From: Aphrocallistes beatrix
Taxonomy: Eukaryota; Porifera; Hexactinellida; Sceptrulophora; Aphrocallistidae
DNA: 64,000 nucleotides
Assembly: GCA_963281255.1 (NCBI GenBank)
Contig: OY725495.1
Span: forward strand, 1,302,001 to 1,366,000
Reading direction: 5' to 3'
The notes under the pieces: model-generated
Database searches by the model: none
The model's input: only the letters and a program-made list of their open reading frames with translations
What the model was told of the DNA's origin: nothing
Shown here: positions 34,304 to 44,227 of the stretch, in pieces
How the letters are laid out: the number at the start of each line of letters is the position of its first letter
How positions within the stretch are numbered: position 1 is the stretch's first letter
Position numbers and translations under genes: made by a program

Positions 34304-35658
34304 CAAGCACGCTTCGCTTGCTTGCGCTGCGCAGCATGCAGACACTGTGTGTCCGCAGAGTCGCCCTGCGGGCGCCTGGAGTTACTCAATCTAACATATT
34401 ATGGGAATTTTTCCTTTATATAAAGATCCATATGAGAAATTATTCGTTGACAAAAGTCAACGAATAATTTCTCATATGGATCCGAAAATATAATATTCGA
34501 AATCTAGAGCACTAAAAATCGCATGTCAACGGTTGGAACCTAGTCTCTAACCCATTTTTGTAATTTATTTACTTTATGTATCTATTTTAACAAAAGTAAA
34601 CAAATTGATCGTCAAATTTACTCGAAAATATGATATTCGAAATCTACACCCCTGAAAACCCCATGTCAACCGTTGAAAGCAAGTTTCCAGCATATTTTTG
34701 AGATTTGTTTACTTTATGTATCTATTGTAAACAAAAATAAACAAATTGATGATCAAATTTACTCGAAAATATGATATTCGAAATCTACACCCCTGAAGAC
34801 CCCATGTCAACCGTTGAAAGCTAGTCTCTAGCCTATTTTTGTAATTTGTTTACTTTTTTGTATCTATTGCAAACAAAAGTAAACAAATAATTTATCATAT
34901 AGATCTGAAAATATGATATTCGAAATCTACACCCCTGCAAACTCCATGTCAACCGTTGGAAGCTAGTCTCTAGCCTATTTTTGTAATTTGTTTACTTTAT
35001 GTATCTATTGCAAACAAAAGTAAACAAATAATTTATCATATAGATCTGAAAATATGATATTCGAAATCTACACCCCTGCAAACTCCATGTCAACCGTTGG
35101 AAGCTAGTCTCTAACCTATTTTTGTAATTTGTTTACTTTATGTATCTATTGCAAACAAAAGTAAACAAATAATTTATCATATAGATCTGAAAATATGATA
35201 TTCGAAATCTACACCTCTGAAAACCCCATGTCACCCGTTGGAAGCTAGTCTCTAGCATTATTTTCAAAATTATTCAAATGGTGTGAAAATATGTATATAA
35301 AGGTGTGAAAATATGCACATAATCTTTTTTATTGCCATATACTATAATACATTTAAGATATCAAACATTAGTTGTGGCTTTGAAGTATTAATAACAATGA
35401 CGATCTATTTATATGTCGTATTTGTACAATGATTTCTATTGTGATAGTGTAGTCATATATTTTGTATAGAAAAGGTGTGAAAAATTGTTTTCCATTTTTT
35501 TTGCAGAGGTGTGGAAATTTCGCTTAGATCTTAGAACTTAATCCTAGATTCATCATTTGACACCTACATACCAATTTTCGTATTTCTACGACTTGCCAAT
35601 TCTTCAATCAATTCGGACAAACAAACAAACAAAAAAAAATTCCTAGCATTTTAATTTA
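34304..35658 (-). mobile_element. Helitron-like family B with six tandem units
   Basis: The 3' hairpin end is at 34304 on + (CAAGCACGCTTCGCTTGC). The body contains an array of about six 141-bp units, and the 5' end region ends near 35658 at ATTCCTAGCATTTTAATTTA. The outermost bases are merged with the neighbouring copy. It points away from the copy at 35659-36421. Confidence 0.8.
34440..35250. repeat. 141-bp tandem array inside Helitron B
   Basis: GATATTCGAAATCTACACCC recurs at about 34632, 34773, 34915, 35056 and 35198, with a variant at about 34492. The spacing is 141-142 bp. The units differ at few positions, and adjacent ones at 34915-35198 are nearly identical, so the array has probably grown by unequal exchange or rolling-circle slippage. 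Confidence 0.9.
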
Positions 35659-36421
35659 TCTTATATATTAAAATGCTAGGATTTTCTTATTTTGTGTGTG
35701 TGTTTGTCCGAATTGATTGAGGAATTGGGAAGTCATAGAGATGTGAAAATTGGCATTTAGTTGTCAAATGATATGGCTACGATTAAGTTCTAAGATCTAA
35801 GCAAAATATTCACACCTCTGCAGAAAAAATGGAAAACAATTTTTCACACCTTTTCTATACAAATAAATGACTACACTATTACAATAGAAACCATTGTACA
35901 ACACTACAATGGATCGTCATTATTAATACTACTTCAATGCTACAACTTATGTTTGATATCTTAAATGTATTATAGTGCATGGCAATACAAGATTATGTGC
36001 ATATATATATTCACACCTTTATATACATATTTTACACCATTTGAAGAATTTTGAAAAATATGCCAGAGACTAGCTTCCAACGGTTGACATGGGGTTTACA
36101 GGGGTGTCGATTTCGAATATCATATTTTCGAGTAAGTTTGATGATCGATTTGTTTACCTCTGTTTACAATAGATACATAAAGTAAATAAATTATAAAAAT
36201 AGGCTAGGGACTAGCTTCCAACGGTTGACATGGGGTTTTCAGTGCTGTAGATTTCGAATATTAAATTTTCGGATCAATATGAGAAATTATTCGTTTACCT
36301 TTGTTTACAATATTTATATAAAGGAAAATGTTAGATTGAGTAACTCCAGGCGTTTGCAGAGCGACTCTGCGGACACGCAGTGTCCGCAAGCCGCGCAGCG
36401 CAAGCAAGCGAAGCGTGCTTG
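35659..36421 (+). mobile_element. Helitron-like family B, plus strand, complete
   Basis: It begins TCTTATATATTAAAATGCTA after A (35658) and ends in the hairpin CAAGCGAAGCGTGCTTG before T (36422). At 763 bp it carries two of the 141-bp units. It is the mirror partner of the previous copy. Confidence 0.85.
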
Positions 36422-36618
36422 TATATATATATAAGTCTCAGCCTACGTAACTATAGCCTATTCACGGTACGAATTTTACCTTACCATGAATTACTTTAAG
36501 TCTATTTTGTAAACAAACCATAATGTTTGAATCAAAGACACCAAGAAACTACATATAGAAATAAGAATTAACAAAGTAATACAAATAAACAAGTAGGAAA
36601 ACAGAAGTAAACTAATAA

Positions 36619-37875
36619 TTAAGAAAATTTCTTTAATTTACGTTTTTCTACAACCTTCGAAAGGACCTGAGAATTATAATTCTTGACTTTATTTGCGAGA
36701 AAGCAATTCGATGAGGTAAAGACAAGTTTCTGTAAGATGCTCCAATTGAATACTTCACAGTTAACACAATAAGACTTCCAAATATTAGTATCACGATCAT
36801 CACTATCTTCTAAGTACATCAATGTGAGTTAAACTAATATTTTTCTAGAAGGTCCACCTACTAGCTTTGCCAACAGCTCTTTATCATTTTCGATGGCATA
36901 AAATGTCTTCCATAAAACAAGAATATAATTCAAAACAGGTTCAGATGGGTACTTAAGTCCGCCACGGTCCGTTAACTGCAGAAGTTTAAACTCAGAATCC
37001 GAGGCTAAATCAAGAGGAAATTCTTTATCAACTGTAAACAGATTAAGACAGATATGACATGGTTTTGATGATTTTAGATATTGATGGATAGAATAGCCTG
37101 CAATAAAGGCCAATGATTGAAGCACCTGTTGATTGCATTCAATGGTTGATGGATCGGGAATTTCATCAAGAAATGGCTCTAAATCGAATTCAACATCACT
37201 AGTGGAATAAGGAGAAGAAAAGGATTTGACAAATGACTGAATTGATGGCAAACAAGCGTCTTGTCGGTCAGCAAATATATTTAATATGCTAGACAGTTTG
37301 AGTCGACGCTCGGTTTCGAGAATTTGAAGATAGGAGACACGGTAATTAGAACCCGACATCATACGATATAGCCCAAAGTGGTGTTCCAATGGATCTGTTT
37401 GTAAAAGGAGGATAACACATAGGAAAACCCACAAGAGTTAGTCAGATGGTTAGCAATTTGTGGTAGTGCAATACAAGCATGCCTAAAACTAGTGTATGTT
37501 TGTTTACTCAATTTTCCACTTTTTCCTGGTAGAGCTTGCCAGGCATCTAACCAGAAAACTACACGAGTCAAGAATAAAAACCGTTCGTCATTAAAAGTCA
37601 AAGGTTCAGAGAAATGATCTTTCAAACGTATTCCTTTAAATGGTGTATTAACGTTAAATAATCTCCAAACAGTCAGAAGGATGTCAACAAACTCAGGTGT
37701 ATTATTTCTAAATTCTGGGGTACACAATCCGTTCTGGATGGTTAGTGCAGAAAGAGTTAATTCGTTAACGACTTTCAACACCAGTTTTACATTTTGACGC
37801 TCTATGCTAGATGGAAAGCATGCTTTCATAGTCAAATGAGGTGCTAACTTGGCTAAACTTGCTCTTTAAGAATTA
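36619..37875 (-). pseudogene. P-like transposase, C-terminal half (copy 2)
   Basis: Overlapping open segments (37835-37359, 37434-36829, 36822-36619) give the middle and end of the protein. From about 37855, ASLAKLAPHLTMKACFPSSI and RQNVKLVLKVVNELT begin it. GKSGKLSKQTYTSFRHACIA, TDPLEHHFGLYRMMSGSNYR, FIAGYSIHQYLK, DRGGLKYPSEPV and the basic tail KVVEKRKLKKFS follow. Each has a direct counterpart in copy 1. Unlike copy 1, it keeps the stretch before GKLSKQ. One shift falls near 37400, and a stop lies near 36829. Confidence 0.75.
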
Positions 37876-38368
37876 CAAGCGCGCTTCGCTTGCTTGCGCT
37901 GCGCGGCTGGCGGACACTTTGTGTCCGCCGGAGGCTCCCTTCGGTCGCCTGGAGGTGACATTGGTTAATTATAAGGGAGATATCATCTCTAAATATGTCC
38001 ATCTCAGTTTTAAAATCGATATCACTCGAAAAATCACCAAATTTGTCAATTTTTAAAATTTTGATGAGTAATGATGACGTCATAACAAAGTGATGAGTCA
38101 TCATTTTTTGATGATAGTTGCATCATATGTGAGGCGTGTTAGTATACAGATTCTATTAAAATTTCAGCCTTCTATCTCCTATAATGGCTGAGTTTTGCTC
38201 GAATAACTGTGTTGCTTAACTTTTAAAAATGTGACAATGACGTCATAATTCCATGATGAGTCGACATTTTGCTCTGAACTCAGAACTTACTGGAGCCATA
38301 GCCAAAAGACTCCCACATGCCAAAAATCAGCTTTCTGCGCCCTGCAGTTTCTTCAATCAATTCGTTAC

Positions 38369-38412
<44 letters not shown>

Positions 38413-38435
38413 TAATCGAGTTTTAATAGTAAGGA
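37876..38435 (-). mobile_element. Helitron-like family A, complete, inside the P-like transposase gene
   Basis: The 5' end on minus is TCCTTACTATTAAAACTCGA (ends 38435), preceded by A. The 3' hairpin end is at 37876 (CAAGCGCGCTTCGCTTGC on +), followed on minus by T. The 560-bp element contains an AT microsatellite (38370-38405) and two TGACGTCA palindromes. Taking it out joins host codons ...CAA TTA TA|T AAT TCT... and restores the transposase order QLYNS-then-SLAKLAPHLT. This proves the ends and shows insertion at A|T with no duplication. Confidence 0.92.
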
Positions 38436-39470
38436 TATAATTGACGTACATCTTGAAAGGATGCACTTCCAAATTTAAGTGGATAATCGGTATAATCAGC
38501 TTTAAAATTACCAGATTCGGAAAATGAAACGTTTTATCATAATCTTTTTGGTTTAATCAGTTATTACGGATACTTTTTAATAAATGAACAAAGTCAAATG
38601 TTAGAAAGAGAATTCTACTGCTGTCAAATCGGTGAGGTATATTAGTCTCTAACTTTCCATTCGAAGAAAAAAGTTTAAACAAATTCACATTTAAAGGATA
38701 ATTATCAGTTGAAATGACTTGCACCCTTAGATCGAAATGCTCGATATCGATTATGCAAGATTTGATGATTGGGAATATAGTTTCAGCAGAGATGGATGCA
38801 CAAGGTATTAAGCGAGAGATACAAGACCATTTTTTATGTAAACTGGACACCATAACAGCGAATACAGTTCTCGTTGGATCATCAGGAGTTAAATTAGGAC
38901 CAAATATTTTCCCCCCTTTATATGAAATATCAGATCTAACGTGAATTTCATCCATTTGAACAATAACATTTCTTTCACTTGGACTAAAGCAAGAAGTGGC
39001 CTGGCGAAGATATGCACAGGAATCATTTTCAAGACCAAAAGAAGCATCCAATTTTTCTAATGTATGAACATGAGGAAGAGATATACAGCTTAAACTCTGA
39101 AGATACTTATAACAAGCAGGATATATCAGATGCGTCTTAATAGCCATGATTTGTGTTATAATATTGTATCCTCGTCTATTCTTGGGGATAAATGTATTCT
39201 CTAATTGACAGAGGATGAATTGCAAACGCGCTAATTCTGAGCTATCACTATGTGTTCATTATGATGAAGTAAATCATTGATGACTTCCTTAATATGCTCT
39301 TTGGCTCGGGGTATATGAAATGATTGCTTGGTGTTTTTGGAATTAGAATCGTGTTCTAAAGCAAGTTCCTGCAAAACAGATTCAATTTGTCGGATGTCAT
39401 TAATTGCAGCAATAGAAACGGGAATGTTTTGGCCATGAAAATAGGCTGAGGTAGATAGATAGGAATTGAT
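38436..39470 (-). pseudogene. P-like transposase, central part (copy 2)
   Basis: The main open segment (39225-38557) has LPHVHTLEKLDASFGL, QMDEIHVRSDISYKGGKI, VFAVMVSSLHKKWSCIS and LTFDFVHLLKSIRNN, ending at TGA where TGG is expected. After a frame change NFKADYTDYPLKFGSASFQD leads to the Helitron junction. The 39226-39470 region links to the THAP segment in a shifted frame. The FVHLLKSIRNN block, missing from copy 1, belongs to the region that in P elements lies next to the nucleotide-binding and second catalytic part. Confidence 0.75.
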
Positions 39471-39473
39471 TTA

Positions 39474-40031
39474 CTACAATTTCACAGACATATTTCTTTC
39501 AGTCATCTTAGCAAGAGCGAACGTGATGTTATTTTCATCACGAAACCATACTAACCAACTATTAAGTAGTGAAATCAAGGTTAACATATCTTTCAGGTCT
39601 TTTAGAGAGTTGACGATGAACTTCCTTTTCTCCTCACTTTCGGATCTCAAACTAAGTTGCAGGGTTTGGTTCATCAAATCTTCTTCCTTTTCATCGTATG
39701 ACAAGCGAGTCCGTTTGGTAGATTTAGTTGAGTAGTAAGCTGGACAGCCAGGTAGTAGACTTGGAACAGTACCTTCCTTTAGCATTGGCTTCACTACTTC
39801 AGTGAAAGTACCATCTCCTTTTGGTACTTTGAAAGTGGAGTCTATGTCTTCTTTCTGGAAATGCTTGATGCATACATAAACAGCCTTGAGGTCACCTATA
39901 TCCTCACGATGTAGAGCACGTGTCCAGGCATATTTCAGATCAGGTGGACTTTCAGGCATCTTGAATACTGGAACCCGATCACCAACGTTGTAGTTACTCT
40001 TGCATCCATGGACAGAACAAGAGTTCGGCAT
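39474..40031 (-). pseudogene. THAP domain part of P-like transposase (copy 2)
   Basis: It starts MPNSCSVHGC. The THAP zinc ligands are complete: C5, C10, C54 and H57, with W36 and F58. A charged helical stretch follows (about residues 117-155), then NSWLVWFRDENNITF, which reads through the position where copy 1 has a stop. It ends after MTERNMSVKL at a stop where the central part should begin. Without the frame breaks downstream this would be the N-terminus of the intact transposase. Confidence 0.85.
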
Positions 40032-40310
40032 GTCGAAATGAGTCGGAATGAGTCGGGATGAGAGAAGCTAATATTAATTAAAAGCAGAGGGAGATTAAAA
40101 GTAAGTGAATGGTATGCGTAATATAATAGTTTTGAATAATGTGATCAAAATAGTATTCATTCAAATAATATTTACAATAAATATGGTTCATTATAATATT
40201 TTCGATATTAAATATTATGGTTTGATAACTATAACCATCTTGTCCTTCATCCTTGGTCCATAATTTCTAAGTTACTGTCAGGCCTTATATGAAGTAGGCT
40301 ATGGATAGAC

Positions 40311-40498
40311 GAAAAAATTGTCGGATTATACAGGTCGAATTTGTATTACTGGAAAATCATTAAATTGTCGGATTCCGGAATAGCGAGGTGTCAGATTATA
40401 GAGGTTGTTTTCTATAGAGAAACGATCTGTGAATAGAAATAATGTCGGTTTAGAGAAATATCGGATTACAGAGGTGTCGGATTACGGAGGTTCCACTG
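40311..40498. mobile_element. pogo/Tc-type MITE, right part
   Basis: The right end GGAGGTTCCACTG before TA, read inward on minus, gives CAGTGGAACCTCCGTAATCC. The motif TCGGATTA(C/T)AGAGGT recurs at about 40323, 40392, 40460 and 40477. A matching left end was not found, so it is truncated at the P-like border. Confidence 0.55.
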
Positions 40499-40500
40499 TA

Positions 40501-40999
40501 TATATATATATATATCTGTAACGAATTGATTGAAGAAACTGCAAGTCGCAGAAAGCTGATTTTTGGCATGTAGGAGTCTTTTGGCTATGGCTCTAAGTTC
40601 TGAGCTCAGACGAAAACGCCGACTCATCATGGAATTATGACGTCATTCCTTTTTATAATTAGAATTTTCAGCTTTTCGACCATAACTCGGCCATTTCAAG
40701 TGATTTAAGGCTGAAATTTTAATAGAATGTGTATATAAATATTCCTCACATATGATGCAACCATCTTTAAAAAGTGATGACTCATAACTTTGTTATGTCG
40801 TCATCTTTTCGCATCAGAATTTTAATAATTGACAAATTTGGTGATTTTTCGTGCGATATGATTATAACAGTAGAACAGACGTATTTATGGATGTTATCTA
40901 CCTTATAATTAATCAATGTGACCCCAGGCGCCCAAAGGGCGCCTCCGGCGGGCACAAAGTGTCCGCCAGCCGCGAAGCGCAAACAAGCGAACGCGCTTG
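40501..40999 (+). mobile_element. Helitron-like family A, lacking the 5' end
   Basis: AT repeat, then CTGTAACGAATTGATTGAAG, one intact TGACGTCA (about 40647), and the full hairpin cluster ending CGAACGCGCTTG at 40999 before T. The 5' terminus is cut off by the MITE on the left. Confidence 0.75.
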
Positions 41000-41062
41000 T
41001 TTTCATAAATTGTTAAGTGGAGTTTAGACTCTAACTAGTTATTTGGTTATTACAAAACATTT

Positions 41063-41852
41063 TCATTCGACACCTTGTCGCAATCGTCCCTCACATTGTC
41101 GCAATCGTCCCTTAAATCGATCAATGCATCGGTTCACTTTGGACAGATCAAAATTCTCACAAGCTCGTCGAATTTTGCTCTCCAGGTCCTGCAAATACTT
41201 TGGTGGCTTACGAGACACCTCCTGCTCCAGCATACCATATACCGTAGTCAAGGGGATTGAGATCAGGGGAGTTTGGCGACCAATCTTCTTTCGTCCAAAA
41301 ATCTATATTTCCGTTCTCAAAAATTCTGCGACTCTGTTACCGTGTGGCAATGGGCGGAGTCCTGTTGAAAAATGACGACAAAAGGAGCCAAAATTGTACT
41401 TTGGTACCGATCCGTATCCAAAAAAGTACTAGTCTGTGCGAGTCGCTGTCCAACGATCAACGAAGAGTTCTGGATCTTGTCTCTCTTTTTGCCTTTTGAG
41501 GACTTTTGCGCGCTTGTTTCTATTCCTTCTTCCTTGTTCTCAGTTTTAAGTCCCTTCGGACGATATCTTGTGGATTTTGGAATTCCGATCTCTCTCTCTC
41601 GATTATTCTGAAGGACTGAGCTGGATTGCGGCGCAGACGATCAGCAATCTTTCTCTTCGCACTACGGTTCTTATTTGGCAGTTCATCCCCAGAACCCAAT
41701 TTTATGTCGCTACTTCCACCATTTTTGAACTTTTTAACGAGCCTGTAGACTCGTGATATTCCGAGATCTTTTACAAGCTTCCAGATTTGAGACGCACTTT
41801 GTCCATTGTGAAAATAGGTCTCAACAACTTATCTCTTCTGCAATTCATTCAT
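41063..41852 (-). pseudogene. maT-like (DD37D-type) transposase relic
   Basis: On minus from ATG near 41852 the order is a helix-turn-helix region (SASQIWKLVKDLGISRVYRL), a basic linker, FQQDSAHCHT in a shifted frame (about 41360, with the second D), WSPNSPDLNPLDYGIW (about 41270, with the last D), then GMLEQEVSRKPPKYLQDLES to about 41063. LDYGIW with a final D, 36-37 residues after the second D, matches the maT branch (DD37D) of the Tc1/mariner group. Stops and shifts are common. Inverted ends were not identified. Confidence 0.65.
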
Positions 41853-42215
41853 TATTGTTCAAACAATGACGTGTTCTCAATTCTATAGCTAATATCGTTG
41901 ATACTTCTATAGCATGGGTTTATCTAGGATTTTCCAATCCGGCACTTTTTTGGAGGTGATCAAAGTTATATGGCACCTAAACAGTGGTTTATCTTGTAAT
42001 TCCAGTGGTGATAGCAACCCGGGGCCAAAATCGAATCACACTGCAAGCACCTTGGCTCCTCGGACGATACCAGGCTGGCACCTATAAGTGCCGACTGAGC
42101 ACCTAAATAAACCCCTGGTCTATAGTAACTAAAAAGTTAGGACCTGACAAAATTTAAGGGTTGTTTTAAAGCAAGTATAGTATTTGTCTCAATTTCGCTC
42201 GGCCAGCCTGTATAT
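41853..42215. other. Intron DNA, possible element edge
   Basis: It contains a more GC-rich block (42000-42100) with CTCCTCGGACGATACC. No match to anything else in the window and no gene seen. Confidence 0.4.
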
Positions 42216-42232
42216 ATATATATATATATATA

Positions 42233-42818
42233 CACTACCCGGACAAAAGTATTCAATCACCACGAAAACTTCCATACAAATAGTATTAAATTGGAACTAT
42301 TCAAACAAGGAACATGTCCTCAAACTGTAGAAAATACTCTATTTTTTATTTCAAATTCGTAAGCTACACATTCTAATTACTCGTTATTCAGAGTCTCAAC
42401 TCAAATACTTATTTTATGTAGAAAATTATCAACCTCTGCCACTTTGTGTCACTAATCGCCATCATATATAATGGCTGTGACTTGGGACAAGTAGTATCAA
42501 GTATCAAATATTGACATTTATTAACTTGGGAGTTGGTAATTGAGTTGAGGCTATCAATTATGAATAATTAGAAAGTGTAGTTTAGAATTTGTTATAAAAA
42601 ATGGAGTGTTGCTCACGGTTTGAGTACATATTCCTTTATGAATATACCCACTTTAACCTTACTTGGACTCGGAATGTTGAAGTGAAAGTGAAAGTTAATT
42701 GAAAGTGAAAATGAAAGTGGGATTTTTCTATCTATACTTTGTACCCCAAGTCCAAGTAGGGTTAATACTATTTGTATGGAGGTTTCTGTGGTGGTCGAAT
42801 ACTTTTGTCCGGGTACTG
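42233..42818. mobile_element. Palindromic MITE, CACTACCCGGACAAAAGTAT ends
   Basis: The left end CACTACCCGGACAAAAG and the right end CTTTTGTCCGGGTACTG are inverted, with TA flanks (42231-42232, 42819-42820). The middle shows the same layout as the palindromic MITE at 58364-58831 (GTGCCACTTTGTG-type block near 42435). It lies inside a family A Helitron remnant. Confidence 0.75.
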
Positions 42819-42826
42819 TATATACA

Positions 42827-42856
42827 CAAAGATTAATCGAGTTTTAATAGTAAGGA
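42827..42856 (-). mobile_element. 5' terminus of a family A Helitron, next to the last exon
   Basis: On minus it reads TCCTTACTATTAAAACTCGA after A. It ends only 58 bp before the last exon, so the region just beyond it must hold the branch point and pyrimidine tract of that exon. The rest of the element is lost beyond the MITE. Confidence 0.75.
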
Positions 42857-42914
42857 TTGTCTAAGTCTATTTGTCTCAAATTTATACTTTATTTTTACTT
42901 CTATTCTGTTTTAG

Positions 42915-43129
42915 GGCCTATTAAAGATGAAGATTCAGCTAGAGAGTTTATTTATAACATGTTTGCCATGATCTGGACTCAAAATGCCAATCAAATTAAT
43001 GTTTATAATCATTATACTCAAGCAACGGACACACAAAATATTAAAGTCGTGTTCGAAGTTGTCAAAAACGATGTCCTTCTTCGTAATATTCAGGAGGTCA
43101 TCCCTGGTTTTAAAAATGCTGCTAATTAA
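42915..43129 (+). CDS. G-protein alpha subunit, Gq class: last exon with divergent C-terminus
   Basis: The exon begins with the last two bases of a split glycine codon and reads PIKDEDSAREFIYNMFAMIW, then TQATDTQNIKVVFEVVKNDV, ending LLRNIQEVIPGFKNAAN and TAA (43127-43129). The G5 guanine-binding motif is TQAT where most G-alphas have TCAT. Gq proteins normally end in EYNLV 18 residues after the VF phenylalanine; here about 24 residues follow it, with no resemblance to EYNLV. That tail inserts into receptors and sets coupling, so specificity should differ. The NFxxAxKD-like helix is kept in outline (VVFEVVKND). No AATAAA signal was seen in the next few hundred bases. Confidence 0.9.
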
Positions 43130-43362
43130 GTGCATTTTGGTAGATCTAGTTCGCAATTCTCTTTTAAACTTATTTTAAAGAATTTGTTTATAAATTATGA
43201 ACTATTTCTCTGTATATATTTGGAAAATTTTTGACTTTTTCTTTTCAAACGTTAATTATGTTAAATATTGTATTTATTGTTGGTTATTATTTACCTTGAG
43301 TGTTGATTATAATCAAACCCATGTCGAGTTCTTAAACGGAGAATGTTGGCTTTAGTAAAGAT
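43130..43362 (+). other. Probable 3' untranslated region of the G-alpha gene
   Basis: AT-rich sequence after the stop with no open frame and no canonical AATAAA. The polyadenylation site could not be placed. Confidence 0.4.
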
Positions 43363-43425
43363 CAGGGGTTCTGAACCGGGGGAAAATTTCAGCATTTCTG
43401 GGGGTAAGTGTGTAGGACCAAGGAT
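43363..43425. repeat. hAT-type terminus-like sequence
   Basis: CAGGGGTTCTGAACCGGGGG resembles the CAGGGGTTCTCAA ends of hAT MITEs. The partner end was not found. Confidence 0.3.
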
Positions 43426-44165
43426 GCTAAAAAAAATATCAGTAAAAGTACAGACTGTACAGTGATACTGATAGTAAAATGTAAAATTTCAGAATTACTA
43501 CAATTGTTCAAGAACAACGCTATTTTCAACCCCAGAATTAAAGAACAACTGGTCAAGATCAATCATATGTATATTAATTAATTAATAATTATAATGATGT
43601 TAGTTGAATTTTTCAAACTACTCAAGATCAAAGCAAATCTCTTGAAACAGTTCGTGTGTTTCTTTGGATCTAGGAAATTTGAAAATTGTATCGATATTCC
43701 AAATTATCATTGAATTATGACATCATTATAACATTTTATGGTTTAGTAATTCCCTTACTCAGTAATTTCAAAAGATGGACTGTCAAAATAAGAATCACAG
43801 CTCTATAATAATATCCATTCAGGGCGAACACTTTTCCAATAATTCACCCTTCAGGCGTCAGTGAAAATCCTAGAGTTTAGAGATGCACTAACAAGTGGAT
43901 TTTTATATGTACCTGAATATTTATTTAGTGGCTCGAGCAAGTTCCAATCTCGAATTCTTTTAGGATGTAGTGGCCATCTTTTGGTAATCATATAGATTAC
44001 ACTGTCCAGCAAATTTCAAAAGAATTTTGGTTCTTGAATAGCATGTAGTACATTATATGTTTTCCACTATGCTGATTCCGAATATGTAATCAGTTTTTCT
44101 TTAGCACTCGAGAATCTTGAAAATGAGCTAAATTATTTCCCAATTTCGTGTAATATCTGGAGAAA
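43426..44165. other. Downstream DNA, nothing recognised
   Basis: No gene, repeat end or RNA was recognised in this AT-rich stretch. Confidence 0.5.
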
Positions 44166-44227
44166 TCCTTACTATTAAAACTCGAATAATGTTTGTTTGT
44201 GTATATACTATATACAAGTATATACTA

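Larger units (their letters stand above)
36439..40303 (-). mobile_element. P-like (THAP) DNA transposon, copy 2, split by a Helitron
   Basis: The right end is TGAAGTAGGCTATG, with the same CATAGCC terminus as copy 1. The left end is eroded (CAGCCTACGTAAC near 36439). I could not find a 7-bp duplication. It encodes the full-length transposase order on the minus strand, with frame breaks, and is interrupted by a family A Helitron at 37876-38435. Confidence 0.78.
17759..42914 (+). other. G-alpha intron, 25.2 kb, filled with mobile elements
   Basis: The donor is G|GTCAGT and the acceptor TTCTGTTTTAG|GG. It contains two of the three large nests in this window, the LINE fragment, both head-to-head Helitrons and the second P-like element. 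No further G-alpha exon is needed: exons B and C join without a gap in the family alignment. Confidence 0.85.

Noticed and set aside
34106-34423. Overlapping frames with AAQASEAK or QRKQAKRAC peptides, repeated at 5218, 36225, 37853, 45521, 51449 and 54349
   Set aside because: These are translations of the GC-rich Helitron hairpin end, present in every copy and on both strands; not genes.
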